Positions 46,995 to 56,027 of a stretch of DNA of 64,000 nucleotides are shown in pieces (positions within the stretch are counted from its first letter, which is position 1; each line of letters opens with the position of its first letter). Position numbers and translations under genes: made by a program. The notes beneath the pieces were generated by a model. The model did no database searches and had not been told where the DNA came from. It saw only the letters and a list, made by a program, of their open reading frames with translations. The stretch covers positions 3,844,001-3,908,000 of the forward strand of contig NZ_JBEPOH010000001.1 of assembly GCF_040546685.1 (NCBI RefSeq), read 5' to 3'. This stretch comes from Variovorax sp. OAS795 (GTDB taxonomy: Bacteria > Pseudomonadota > Gammaproteobacteria > Burkholderiales > Burkholderiaceae_C).

Positions 46995-48263
46995 TCAGAT
47001 CCGCCAGGCGGCTTCGGTCGCAGACGCGTGGCCCGCATCGGCCACCAGGCTGGCCGATGCGGCACGCAAGAGCTGAAGGAACCGCTCCTGCGCCCGGGCG
47101 GGCCGCCAGCCCTGCCGCATGGTCACGCCAACAGTCGACATGTTCTCCGAGAGCGGCTCGCCGATCTGGGTCAGCAGCCCGCTGCGAATCTGCAGCGCAA
47201 CCTGGTCCCGCATGGCCAGCGTCAGCATGTCGCTGCCCGTCAGCAGGCGGCTGATGATCATGACGGACTCGCACTCCACCGGAGCCTCGGGTCGCCACTT
47301 GTCGGGAAACAGGCGTTCCCATTGCGCGCGCAGCGGCGAGGTGTCGGGCGCGATGATCCACGAACAGGCAGCGAGCGTCTCCCTGGACGGGCTCGGCTGC
47401 CCATTCAGCGCGTGCTGCCGTCCGGCGACGATGATGGGCGCTTCGGCATGCAGCGCCGTGGTGACCAGGTCGGGCACGTTCTCGGCCGGCAGTTCGCCGA
47501 CGATGAAGTCGACCAGTCCATCGCGCAGCGACTCCACCAGTTCCCCCCAGCTTCCCTCCAGCACCCGGAAGCGGACCGGAAATTTCTCGGCCACCATCCG
47601 CGACATCGCTTCCGGCACCAAAAAGGCGCGGGCCATCGGCGTGGTCCCGATGGCGACCGTCGGGTTCTGCGGGTCCAGGCCGAGCTCGGACATCGCCGCC
47701 TGCAGCTCCTGGATGGCCAGCCTGCAGCTGCGCGCAAAGCGCTGGCCGCCGAAATTGACGTGGACGCCGCGCCCACGTCTCTCCACCAGCTTGCGGCCCA
47801 GGGCCTCCTCCAGCTCGCGCACGGCCCGGTGAACCGCGGCCTGCGAGAGCGCGAGTTCGATGGCGGCTGTCGCGAAGCTTCCGGTCCTGAAGAGGCTCAG
47901 GAACGCGCGCACCTGGGTCATGGTCAGCCGCCGGTCCGCGTCAAAGCCGGCACCGGCCAGCAGGCGGCCGCCCGCGGCCAGGTGGCGCAGGCTGGCCTGT
48001 GCCCGCTGCAGCACGAGCTCGCCCGCGGACGTGGGAACGATGCCGTCGGAACGACGCTCGAGAAGCACTTCGCCGAGTTGGTTCTCCAACTTCAGGATTC
48101 CCTGGGTGAGCGCCGGTTGGCTCAGGTTCACAGCCGCCGCCGCCGCGCTGATGCTCCCGTGCTTCTGCACGGCCAGCAGCCCCCGCAAGTGGCGCAGATT
48201 CAGTTGGAAGACCGTCGTCATCCCGGTCATGGCGTGCGGCGGCTCGCGTTTCGAGGAGTCCAT
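46995..48263 (-). CDS. LysR-type regulator with two HTH domains
   Basis: 422 residues from ATG 48263 (48230 is an alternative). Unlike the usual ~300-residue layout it has two LysR winged HTH units in a row: residues ~16-75 (LRGLLAVQKHGSISAAAAAV, LSQPALTQGILKLENQLG) and ~105-165 (VRAFLSLFRTGSFATAAIEL, LSQAAVHRAVRELEEALGRK), followed by one effector domain. Such a protein could contact a longer operator or two sites. It lies between the aldehyde dehydrogenase operon and the tannase-like gene, all on the minus strand. Confidence 0.9.
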   Translation of the reverse strand: MDSSKREPPHAMTGMTTVFQLNLRHLRGLLAVQKHGSISAAAAAVNLSQPALTQGILKLENQLGEVLLERRSDGIVPTSAGELVLQRAQASLRHLAAGGRLLAGAGFDADRRLTMTQVRAFLSLFRTGSFATAAIELALSQAAVHRAVRELEEALGRKLVERRGRGVHVNFGGQRFARSCRLAIQELQAAMSELGLDPQNPTVAIGTTPMARAFLVPEAMSRMVAEKFPVRFRVLEGSWGELVESLRDGLVDFIVGELPAENVPDLVTTALHAEAPIIVAGRQHALNGQPSPSRETLAACSWIIAPDTSPLRAQWERLFPDKWRPEAPVECESVMIISRLLTGSDMLTLAMRDQVALQIRSGLLTQIGEPLSENMSTVGVTMRQGWRPARAQERFLQLLRAASASLVADAGHASATEAAWRI

Positions 48264-48423
48264 GTTCCATGGTCTGCACTGTGGGGCCAGCAAAGCGGTG
48301 AAGATCGTCGGTGGTCCTACTTGCTTTCCTAGCTTGATGTCCAGTTCAACGGCTCGAATGCGATTTTTTCGTAGGATTAAATGAACTACCTCGTGGTAGT
48401 CCAAGTCTTGTCCGCATCGCGTG

Positions 48424-50040
48424 CTAGGAGCCCGTGCAAACGAAGTTGCTTGCTCGCGTTGCGGCTTGCGCATCGTTGGCCGGCCCGACGTAGCGTGCGT
48501 AGCCCGGATACTTGCACAGCGGCCGTGAGAACTCCACGTTCTCCGAGAAAATGCTGTTGCTGACCGTTCGCCGTTCGACCACCAGACCCTTGGGGGCCGC
48601 GCCGTCGCTGACCCAGCTGTCCAGCGCTTTCAGATGGTCGACGTAGTCGGCGCCCGGCCCCCCCCAGCAGTGCTCCACCCCGGGTTTCTCGTAGTACTGC
48701 ACGAACTCGTCGAGTGCACCCTGGCCTCCGACGGCCGACTTGACCTGTTCGTAGTACCGCGCGGTGTTCTCCGGGCTGAACACCGCATCGTTGGACCCGT
48801 GCCACAGGATGAGCTTGCCGCCGCGCTGCTTGAAAGGCCGGAGATCCGGGTTGGTGGCGTCGTTCAGCGCCGCCATGGAATCGAGTGCAGTGAGGTTCTG
48901 GTCATAGGGCTTGTAGCTCAGGGCACTGGCCGAAGGATCGCGTGCGAGATAGTTTTTCACGGTCGTGTCTGCAAACGCAAATTGCACCGAGGTTCGCACA
49001 CCGTTGGCCCCCGTCACCCACCTTTCGAATCCTCCGCTGTCCTCATTGCCGGTGAGGGAGTGCATCGAATTGCGGTAGCTCGGGCTGCCTTGATAGACGG
49101 CGTCCTGCGTCCAGGCATCCAGCACGGTCAACTGATTGTCAGACAGGCAGCCCGAGCCCGAATCGTCACCTGCAGGGCAGCGCAGGGAGCGGTAGTTGAA
49201 CTGCGCGTTGCAGGCCTTTTGATTGGAAACGATGCCGTCAGCGACGCCATCCAGCGCGTCGCAACTGGCACGCACTGCCGATGCGACCAGGCGAATTTTG
49301 TCGCGCGTCAACGAGTTGTCCGCGGCTTCGACGGTGTTGGCCATCTTGTGGAAGTGGCCGATGAAGCCGACCCAGTTGTAGGCCGGTGCGGCAGCAATGA
49401 CCCCATCGAACAGATCCGGATTGCGCTGGATGGCCATGAGGCCCTCGCGGCCGCCGTTGGAGCATCCTTCGAAGTACTTGCGGGTCGGCACGCGTCCGTA
49501 GGCGGCGCTGAGGACGCTCACTGCCGCTGCAGTGACGGTCGGAACGGACTCACTGCCGAACAGCCGTGCAGCCAGTTCGTTGTTGAGCGCGAAGCTGGCG
49601 TCCGTATTCGCTCCCTGGTGGCCGCTGTCGCTGGACACTGTCGCATAGCCCGACTGAAGCGCACGCAGGCCGTAGTAGTTCAGCGACGGAATCGAGCCGT
49701 TGTAACCCCCGCCGCCGCGATAGTGGAACTTTCCGTTCCAGTCATTCGGCAGCCGCAACTCGAAGTTCAGCGATGGCTGCAACTTTCCCGACACCCTGCA
49801 GGACAAGGGGATGTCAGTGGTCGCCGCCATCACTTCTGCCGTCACGGCGGCCCCGCCAATCGTCTTGCCGTTCAGCTTGTCGCAGGCCTCCTTGGCCGTG
49901 ACGCGCGCCGGCGCATCGGGCGCCGGCGCTGCGGGCGCCAGGGCAAATCCCGAATTGCCACCGCCCCCGCAGGCGCTCAGTAAGGCAGCGGCGAGCGCGA
50001 CGGCTCCGGCCCCCAGATAAGTGCAGGATTCAGCTTTCAT
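48424..50040 (-). CDS. Tannase/feruloyl esterase-family lipoprotein
   Basis: 538 residues. Lipoprotein signal with lipobox LSAC and lipidated Cys24. Catalytic Ser194 in the elbow GCSNGGREG, Asp in WHGSNDAVFSPENTARYY and His in GVEHCWGGPGADY; many Cys suggest the disulphide pattern of the family, including a pair flanking the triad. Related enzymes split gallate, ferulate or MHET esters. As a surface or periplasmic esterase it may release aromatic acids for the intracellular pathways in this window. Confidence 0.9.
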   Translation of the reverse strand: MKAESCTYLGAGAVALAAALLSACGGGGNSGFALAPAAPAPDAPARVTAKEACDKLNGKTIGGAAVTAEVMAATTDIPLSCRVSGKLQPSLNFELRLPNDWNGKFHYRGGGGYNGSIPSLNYYGLRALQSGYATVSSDSGHQGANTDASFALNNELAARLFGSESVPTVTAAAVSVLSAAYGRVPTRKYFEGCSNGGREGLMAIQRNPDLFDGVIAAAPAYNWVGFIGHFHKMANTVEAADNSLTRDKIRLVASAVRASCDALDGVADGIVSNQKACNAQFNYRSLRCPAGDDSGSGCLSDNQLTVLDAWTQDAVYQGSPSYRNSMHSLTGNEDSGGFERWVTGANGVRTSVQFAFADTTVKNYLARDPSASALSYKPYDQNLTALDSMAALNDATNPDLRPFKQRGGKLILWHGSNDAVFSPENTARYYEQVKSAVGGQGALDEFVQYYEKPGVEHCWGGPGADYVDHLKALDSWVSDGAAPKGLVVERRTVSNSIFSENVEFSRPLCKYPGYARYVGPANDAQAATRASNFVCTGS

Positions 50041-50119
50041 TTCTGTCTCTCTTTCTTGGTGTTACTGAGAAAGCAAAGTAGACGCCCGAGCCTCACGCCA
50101 GAATGTCATCGCGCATACA

Positions 50120-50146
50120 AAACCGGCAGGGACAAACCCTGCTGCC
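50120..50146 (-). terminator. Possible intrinsic terminator of the Crp/Fnr gene
   Basis: On the minus strand GCAGGG-TTTGT-CCCTGC forms a six-base stem followed by CGGTTTTG, 28 bases after the Crp/Fnr stop. It would separate that gene from the tannase-like gene. Confidence 0.45.
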
Positions 50147-50173
50147 GATGCCTGTCCTGGCTGGAGCTTCGGT

Positions 50174-50896
50174 TCAGTTCGGCGGAAGCTGCGCAACGTC
50201 GTGCGCACCACAGGCGATGCGGCGCAGCAGCGGCAGATCGATGATTTCGAGCGCGCCGTACTGCATCCGGATGGCTGCAGCGGCAACCAGCTGCTGCAGG
50301 GCCCTGTTCGCAACCTGGCGCGACAGCCCGGCGAGCTGTCCCACTTTTGCCTGGGAGATCACCAGCTCCCGACGGCATCCCGGGTAGATGTCACTGTTCA
50401 TCATCTCGGACAGGCAGTGCGCAACGCGCGCGGTCGGCTCCTTGAGACGCGAGCTCTCCAGCAGGGCGAGACAGTAGCCCAGCCGCGCATTCAGCTGGCC
50501 GATCATCCAGATGGCGAAAGGATGACTGGCATGAAGCAGCCACAGGAACGTGTCTCTGGGCAGGAATGCGACCAGGCTGTCCTGGACCGCAGTGACCTCA
50601 TAGGGTCGCAACTCTCCCTTCAGAACCGCGCCCTCGCCGAACCAGGAGCCGGCCGGCACGCCGGCCAAAACGGCACTGCGTCCGTCGAGGCCCACGGTTT
50701 CCACGTTGAGCATGCCCTCGGCGACTCCCAGCCAGTGCAGGGACGGTGTGCCGCGCACACAGGCCGTACAGCCGGCGCCGATGTGCCGGCCGAACACGGC
50801 CGCCCGGACCACGCCCGCCTCTGCAGCGCTCAGTTGCGCCATCCAGGGCGACCCGTCGATGAAGGCGTCAAGCCAGGCAGCGTTGTGGCGGCGCAT
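50174..50896 (-). CDS. Crp/Fnr-family transcriptional regulator
   Basis: 240 residues with an N-terminal cyclic-nucleotide-type beta-roll (GSWFGEGAVLKGELRPYEVTAV around 82-104) and a C-terminal HTH (ISQAKVGQLAGLSRQVANRALQQL, about 178-202). Lacks the Fnr cluster cysteines. Clearly paralogous to the product of 56731-57483, sharing GEGxVLK and the LPRDTFLWLL region. Ligand unknown. Confidence 0.9.
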   Translation of the reverse strand: MRRHNAAWLDAFIDGSPWMAQLSAAEAGVVRAAVFGRHIGAGCTACVRGTPSLHWLGVAEGMLNVETVGLDGRSAVLAGVPAGSWFGEGAVLKGELRPYEVTAVQDSLVAFLPRDTFLWLLHASHPFAIWMIGQLNARLGYCLALLESSRLKEPTARVAHCLSEMMNSDIYPGCRRELVISQAKVGQLAGLSRQVANRALQQLVAAAAIRMQYGALEIIDLPLLRRIACGAHDVAQLPPN

Positions 50897-50988
50897 GTGG
50901 TGAAGCAGGTGAGGCTGGCATCCGTGGGTCTGCCGAGATGGAGAGGCCCGATCGCGCTAGCACGCGTCAGCCCCGGGGGCCGAGCGCT

Positions 50989-51636
50989 TCACGCCGCACC
51001 CCCGACCGCCATCACCTGGCGCTGGTAGCGGCCCTGCGCCAGTTCATCGACCAGAGCGGCAGCGAAGTCGGCGAAGCCGATGGGGTGGGCCAGGCCCGCG
51101 TCCCGGCTCGCGCGGCCGACGTCGCTGCGCCACTGCCCGGTGCCTGGCGAAGCACCGATCTGTCGGGGTGGCTCGACGCACGTCCACTGCAAAGAGGACG
51201 CACTGCCGCGAAGCGCCCCGACAGCGTCGGCGTGGGCCTTGACCTTGAGCTGCATGCCGACTTCGGCGGGCGTGGCCTGGTCTTGCACGCGGCCCACGGC
51301 AGGCCCCAGCATGCCCGAACCGCCCACCGTGATGAGCCGGCCAATGCCTGTGCGCTGCGCGGCCAGCACGAGCGCCGCCGTCAGCTCGGGCAGCCGGTCA
51401 TGTGCTTCCATGGCCGGCACCCGGTACGCGCTGACCAGCGCGTCGACATCGACCAGCGCGAGCGCCAATGCAGCGGCGTCGAACACGTCGACGAAGCAAG
51501 GGCTCGCGTGCGCCGGCAGACCGGCCGTCTCGCGGCCAGGCCTCAGCAGAGCGCGGACCGCGTGGCGACCCGCCAGGGCCTCGTCGAGCACGGCACGGCC
51601 GATGCGGCCGGTGGCGCCGATCAATGCAATACGCAT
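50989..51636 (-). CDS. NAD(P)-binding NmrA/SDR-type protein
   Basis: 215 residues from ATG 51636. Starts MRIALIGATGRIGRAVLDEAL with the GATGRIG dinucleotide motif (7-13), and VGGSGMLG further on. Atypical SDR of the NmrA/YwnB-like group (no YxxxK visible), acting as NADP sensor or reductase. Seventeen bases after the NIPSNAP gene in the same direction. Confidence 0.88.
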   Translation of the reverse strand: MRIALIGATGRIGRAVLDEALAGRHAVRALLRPGRETAGLPAHASPCFVDVFDAAALALALVDVDALVSAYRVPAMEAHDRLPELTAALVLAAQRTGIGRLITVGGSGMLGPAVGRVQDQATPAEVGMQLKVKAHADAVGALRGSASSLQWTCVEPPRQIGASPGTGQWRSDVGRASRDAGLAHPIGFADFAAALVDELAQGRYQRQVMAVGGAA

Positions 51637-51653
51637 GGTGTGGCTCTTTGCAT

Positions 51654-52355
51654 TCAGGCGCGGCGGCCCAGGCCGGCGCGAATCACCGCGCCGGCCGCGG
51701 GCGCCAGCAGGTTGACTTCGGCACGCTGCACGACCGTGGTGCCCAACCGCTCTCGCTGGTCCCTCAGAGCCGCTTGCATACCCAGATCGCGGTCCATCCG
51801 GCTGCGGCCGGCATGCCAAGTCTGCGCGTCAGGCCAGGCCAACAGCATCACGATCTTCTGCATGCCGATGCCAGCGGCCATGTCGAATACACCGAGCACG
51901 CGCGCGCCGGCTTCACGCAGCGCGGGAAGCCACGTGTCGGCCAGAAAGCGGTGGGCCTCGCCGTTCAGGCCGGGCGAAATCTCCTGCTGCACCAGCTCGT
52001 GCAGGCCATCCACGGCGGTGTCGGGCGAAGGGTCCGGCAGCCAGGCAGCGTGCGGCTTGAGAAACAGCAGGTCATGGCGTTGCACCATCTCGTGTCCGGC
52101 ATTGGTCTGCGTGCGGATGCGCAGCCACTGCGGGTCCTGGTAGAACGACGCCGAGGTGGCTTCCCTTTCCGCGTAGTCTCTGTAGGCCAGCAGATACACG
52201 AAGCGGGGCGCATCGGGGCCAGCCAGGGCCGTCCAGCGGGCCACACAATTCACGCCGTGCCGCGTGAACAACGCGGGCAGATGGTCGTCGAAGCGGGCAT
52301 GCACGTCGGGCATGCGCGACGGTGCCACTGCATACAGGCGAAGTTCGTAGATCAT
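51654..52355 (-). CDS. NIPSNAP-family protein
   Basis: 233 residues made of two ferredoxin-like alpha/beta-barrel repeats: MIYELRLYAVAPSRMPDVHARF at the start and VDGLHELVQQEISPGLNGEAH in the second half. No active site is known for the family; bacterial members often accompany aromatic catabolism genes. Divergent from the reductase at 52443, with a TGTCCC box between. Confidence 0.85.
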   Translation of the reverse strand: MIYELRLYAVAPSRMPDVHARFDDHLPALFTRHGVNCVARWTALAGPDAPRFVYLLAYRDYAEREATSASFYQDPQWLRIRTQTNAGHEMVQRHDLLFLKPHAAWLPDPSPDTAVDGLHELVQQEISPGLNGEAHRFLADTWLPALREAGARVLGVFDMAAGIGMQKIVMLLAWPDAQTWHAGRSRMDRDLGMQAALRDQRERLGTTVVQRAEVNLLAPAAGAVIRAGLGRRA

Positions 52356-52387
52356 GAGTCGACCTTAGCTCCAAGCCGGCCGCCCGT

Positions 52388-52410
52388 CTGTCCCTTCCGA
52401 GGGGGGCATA
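52388..52410. promoter_or_regulatory. TGTCCC box between NIPSNAP and reductase genes
   Basis: TGTCCCTTCCGAGGGGGGCATA has the same build as the other boxes: TGTCCC, a short TTCCGA centre, then a G-run and CATA. It is in the 87-base gap between divergent genes and could control both. Confidence 0.5.
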
Positions 52411-52442
52411 CGATACCCGTGCCGCGCCCTAACCTGTGCGGC

Positions 52443-53393
52443 ATGAAAGCCATTGTTTCCTCCCCCGACGGCGCCAGGCTGGCTGATGTGCCCACCCCGC
52501 AGCCAGCGCCCCACGAAATCCTGGTCCAGGTGAAGGCGGCCAGCCTCAATCGTGCGGATCTGGCCGGCCTGGCCGCGTGCGATGGCCAGGTGATCGGCAT
52601 GGAATGGGCCGGCGAAGTGGTTGAAGTGGGCGAGCAGGCCGGGCCATGGCGGGTAGGAGACCGCGCGATGTGCACCGGTGCCGGCGCATACGCCGAATAC
52701 GCTGTCACCGACGGCGGCCGCGCCATCCGCATCCCCGACGCGTCACTGCCCTACGACGAGGCTACCGTGCTCACACTCGCGCTGCAGGCCATGCACGATG
52801 CGCTGGTCACCCATGGCCGCTTGATGGCTGGCAGCGACGTGTTGATTCATGGCGCCAGCAGCGGCGTTGGCCTGATGGGACTGCAAGTCGCGCGCCTGCT
52901 GGGTGCACGGCACGTCATCGGCACCTCGACCGACGCCACCAAACGCGCCCGCCTTGCCGAATTCGGCGCCACGCTAGCGCTTGACCCCACCGAAGCCGGC
53001 TGGCATCAGCAGGCTATTGATGCGACGGACGGAAAAGGCGTCGACGTGATCGTCGACCAGGTGACCGGCAAAGGATTCGCCCAGACGATGCAGACGGCGG
53101 CCGTGGGCGGACGCATCGTCAACCTCGGCCGTCTCGGCGGCGCGGAGGGCAGCTTCGACTTCCAGCTGCATGCGCTGCGGCGCCTAGCCTACATCGGAGT
53201 GACTTTCCGCAGCCGGTCCGTTGCTGAGATTCGCGAACTCAATGCCGGCATGCTGCGGGACCTGGGAGATGCCATCGGCACCGGCCGGCTGAAGCTGCCG
53301 ATCGACAGGCGCTACCCGCTGGCGCAAGCCGACGAGGCCCTCGCACACATGAGTGCCAACCGCCATTTCGGCAAGATCGTCCTGACCGTCTGA
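52443..53393 (+). CDS. NAD(P)H:quinone oxidoreductase, zinc-free
   Basis: 316 residues from ATG 52443. Medium-chain reductase: MKAIVSSPDGARLADVP, ASLNRADLAG, GMEWAGEVVEVG, HGASSGVGLMGLQVARLLG (nucleotide loop), ALDPTEAGW. Followed four bases later by a flavodoxin-type quinone reductase, so quinone or enone reduction seems to be the job of this unit. Confidence 0.91.
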   Translation: MKAIVSSPDGARLADVPTPQPAPHEILVQVKAASLNRADLAGLAACDGQVIGMEWAGEVVEVGEQAGPWRVGDRAMCTGAGAYAEYAVTDGGRAIRIPDASLPYDEATVLTLALQAMHDALVTHGRLMAGSDVLIHGASSGVGLMGLQVARLLGARHVIGTSTDATKRARLAEFGATLALDPTEAGWHQQAIDATDGKGVDVIVDQVTGKGFAQTMQTAAVGGRIVNLGRLGGAEGSFDFQLHALRRLAYIGVTFRSRSVAEIRELNAGMLRDLGDAIGTGRLKLPIDRRYPLAQADEALAHMSANRHFGKIVLTV

Positions 53394-53397
53394 ACCC

Positions 53398-54000
53398 ATG
53401 ACCCGCATCGCCATCGTCTACTACAGCAGCACAGGCCACACCTGGCAGATCGCGCGGGCCTTGGAGGAAGGCGCGCGCAGCGTCGGCGCCGAAACCCGCC
53501 TCTGCCGCGCCAGAGAGCTTGCCGGCGAGCAAGCGCTGGCCGCTCGGCCGGAATGGCAAGCGCACCTCGATGCCACGCGCGACGTGCCCGAGGCCACGCC
53601 AGACGATCTGGCCTGGGCCGATGGCTTCGCATTGGGCTCACCCACACGCTTCGGGCTGCCGGCGGCGCAACTCAAGCAATACATCGACACGCTAGGCCCG
53701 CAGTGGACCGCGGGCCAGTTGCAGGACAAGGCCGCATGCGCCTTCACAGGCGCGGGCAATGCCCACGGCGGGCAGGAATCCACGCTGCTAGCCCTACAAA
53801 ACGTCTTCTATCACTGGGGTTCAATCATCGTACCGGTCGGCTTCACGAGTCCGCTGGTGAAGGCGGCAGGCGGAAACCCGTATGGACTCAGCTTCACCGC
53901 CGCGGGCGGCCAGGTGCCCAAGGAGAAGCTGTCCCTGGCGCGCTACCAGGGACAGCGCTTGGCCCGTGCGGCGCAGGCTGTGGCCGTCCTGCGCGGCTGA
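53398..54000 (+). CDS. Flavodoxin-fold NAD(P)H:quinone oxidoreductase (WrbA-like)
   Basis: 200 residues. FMN phosphate loop YYSSTGHTWQIA (8-19), GFALGSPTRFGLPAAQLKQYID (75-96, the WrbA GSPTRFG loop) and TGAGNAHGGQESTLLALQN. Two-electron reduction of quinones avoiding semiquinones. Expected to be a tetramer. Coupled to the reductase before it. Confidence 0.92.
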   Translation: MTRIAIVYYSSTGHTWQIARALEEGARSVGAETRLCRARELAGEQALAARPEWQAHLDATRDVPEATPDDLAWADGFALGSPTRFGLPAAQLKQYIDTLGPQWTAGQLQDKAACAFTGAGNAHGGQESTLLALQNVFYHWGSIIVPVGFTSPLVKAAGGNPYGLSFTAAGGQVPKEKLSLARYQGQRLARAAQAVAVLRG

Positions 54001-54021
54001 GGTGGCGTTCGCGCGCAGTCG

Positions 54022-54852
54022 ATGCCGGTGCCGCAAGTAGCCCTGAGTGAAAAGCCGGTGCGCGCCGATGAGTTCGGCGGCGTGCAAGCCGTGGACACGG
54101 CCGTGCGTGTGCTGTCCGCGCTGATCGACACGGGCGGGCCGCTGATGCTCAAGACAGTGGCCGAGCGCGCCGGCATGCAGCCGCCCAAGGCGCATCGGTA
54201 TCTGGTCAGCCTGGTTCGCAGCGGCCTGGCCGAGCGCGATACCGCGTCCGACGGCTGTAAGTTGGGTCCGCTGGCCGTGCGCCTGGGTTTGGCGGCCGTA
54301 CGTCATCTGGACGTGGTGAGGGTCGCCTCCCCCGCCCTGGCCCGACTGCGCGACCAGTTCGGCCACACCGTGGCCTTGGCCGTATGGGGTGCAAGCGGCC
54401 CGACCTTCGTGCGTTTCGAGGAATCCAACGACGCGACGATCATCAACGGTCGGCCCGGCTCGGTGATGCCGATGCTGAGGTCGTCCACAGGCCGCGTGTT
54501 CGGTGCCTACCTGCCGCGCAGCCTGACGGGCGCCTTGATCGCGCGCGAGCTGTCGGGCGTTGCGCCCCTCGGGGCCACGCCCAACCCGGCCTTCGCCGCC
54601 ATGAAGCCGGCCGAAGTGGACGCCTTGTTCGAGCAGGTGCGCCAGCACCGCATGGCGCGTGTGCAAGGCAGCCTCACCCCAGGGCTGCATGGACTGTCGT
54701 CGCCCATCTTCGCCCATGCGGGTGCCATTACCGGAGTGGTGACCGTGATCGAGTCGGTCGGCCTGATCGACACCCGATACGACGGCCCCGTTGCCACGGC
54801 ACCGAGCGCAGGCGTCGACGAGATTTCCCGACACGTGGGATGGTCAATCTAG
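54022..54852 (+). CDS. IclR-family transcriptional regulator
   Basis: 276 residues. Winged HTH LMLKTVAERAGMQPPKAHRYLVSLVRSGLA (about 40-70) and effector domain with SSTGRVFGAYLPRSL and GLSSPIFAHAGAITGVVTVIE. Lies 21 bases after the WrbA-like gene, so it is probably the operon's own regulator. Confidence 0.91.
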   Translation: MPVPQVALSEKPVRADEFGGVQAVDTAVRVLSALIDTGGPLMLKTVAERAGMQPPKAHRYLVSLVRSGLAERDTASDGCKLGPLAVRLGLAAVRHLDVVRVASPALARLRDQFGHTVALAVWGASGPTFVRFEESNDATIINGRPGSVMPMLRSSTGRVFGAYLPRSLTGALIARELSGVAPLGATPNPAFAAMKPAEVDALFEQVRQHRMARVQGSLTPGLHGLSSPIFAHAGAITGVVTVIESVGLIDTRYDGPVATAPSAGVDEISRHVGWSI

Positions 54853-54904
54853 GGTATGTCCCGTTTCATCGGAATTCCGATATCCGTAATCTGATTACGA
54901 ATAT
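54853..54904. promoter_or_regulatory. Promoter region of LuxR gene with box and two palindromes
   Basis: Three elements are packed here: GGGTATGTCCC (54853-54863), related to the other TGTCCC boxes; CGGAATTCCG (54870-54879), a perfect 10-base palindrome; and ATATCCGTAAT-CTG-ATTACGAATAT (54880-54904), arms of 11 with one mismatch. They suggest autoregulation of the LuxR gene starting at 54969. Confidence 0.55.
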
Positions 54905-54968
54905 GGTGGCATAAGGAGTGGTCCGGGCCAGGCAGACACAGCGTGCCCAAGACAAAGGAGACACCACG

Positions 54969-55820
54969 ATGATGACGGTCACGGTTCAGGAAAAGGCGGC
55001 AGATCTGGCTCCCAACGATGGGGATGCACTGGCGCAATTGGTCGATTCGATCGGTCACGACGGCTTTGGGCGAGCGCTAGCCGGCTACCTGCATCGCCTT
55101 TGCGGCGCCGACCACTTCGCTGCCTTCCGGTTGGGCCACGGCCGGCTGGCCGAGCTGGCCGCCGGCTGCATCGACACCGAACACTTGGCGCGCGACAGGG
55201 TCGAGAGCTACGTCAACCAGGGGCTGTGGAAGAACGACCCGGCCATGAGCGAAGCGCAACGCCGCGCCGACGACCCAGCGCCCGCGCTCATCCGTGTGGA
55301 TTTCAGCGACCGCTGCTACATCGATCTGCGTCCTCGTGTCTATCCGCACGTGCGCGACCGCGTGTTGCTGTGCGGCCGCAGTGCAGCGGGTATGTTTGGC
55401 CTTTCCGTGTTGCGCGCCGAAATGAACACGCCCTTCGCCGCAGGCGCGATCGAGCATCTGGGCCGTTCGGCCGGGATGCTGGTATCGGTTTTAGGCAAGC
55501 ATGCCGAAGTGTGCGATGGCCGACCCAACGTGGCGGGCGCGCTGACCGTGTTGGTCGACGTAGAGAACTGTGTCGTTGCGATGAGCGAGCTTCCGCGCCG
55601 AGAAGCCGAGGTGTGCGCGCGCATTCTGTATGGCCTGTCTTCCGTAGGCATCGCGCTGGATCTGGGCGTGAGCGAAGAAACCGTTAAGACCTATCGCAAG
55701 CGCGCCTACCACCGCCTGGCCATCGGCAGCGAGCGCGAATTGCTGACCTGGTATCTGGCACGCTGGAGCCGCTGGCATGCGGAGCGGCCCAGCGAATGGG
55801 CGACCGCACCGCTGCACTGA
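54969..55820 (+). CDS. LuxR-family transcriptional regulator
   Basis: 283 residues from ATG 54969 (AAAGGAGACACCACG before it). The first ~200 residues are an uncharacterised sensor part, not a recognisable autoinducer or response-regulator domain. The C-terminal LuxR HTH spans about 215-270: PRREAEVCARILYGLSSVGI, then LDLGVSEETVKTYRKRAYHRL. Position downstream of an array of palindromes and the recurrence of one of them elsewhere make it the likely master regulator of the 51-64 kb genes. Confidence 0.9.
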   Translation: MMTVTVQEKAADLAPNDGDALAQLVDSIGHDGFGRALAGYLHRLCGADHFAAFRLGHGRLAELAAGCIDTEHLARDRVESYVNQGLWKNDPAMSEAQRRADDPAPALIRVDFSDRCYIDLRPRVYPHVRDRVLLCGRSAAGMFGLSVLRAEMNTPFAAGAIEHLGRSAGMLVSVLGKHAEVCDGRPNVAGALTVLVDVENCVVAMSELPRREAEVCARILYGLSSVGIALDLGVSEETVKTYRKRAYHRLAIGSERELLTWYLARWSRWHAERPSEWATAPLH

Positions 55821-56027
55821 CGACGCAGGCGCTACCCGGCGGACTGCTCGATGCGGCCGCGGAGATCCGCAGAATCCCTGTAATGGAAAAGAGGGGCGTT
55901 CCTTGGCAACGCATCCAATATCGAAGCCCGTCCCAAGATGCTGAGCTGACTTCTGCGGGCGTGCAGAGGTTGTTTCGACCGACCAAGGGCTCTGAATGAC
56001 GGCCGGGATGCGACGCCAAACGGCGAA

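Noticed and set aside
48312..48322. TGGTCCTACTT upstream of the two-HTH LysR as a further FadR-type site
   Set aside because: The right half (ACCA) is missing; only a half-site remains.
48385..48400. Perfect dyad ACTACC-TCGT-GGTAGT downstream of the tannase-like gene
   Set aside because: No T-tract follows on the minus strand, and its position fits neither a clear promoter nor a terminator; left unassigned.
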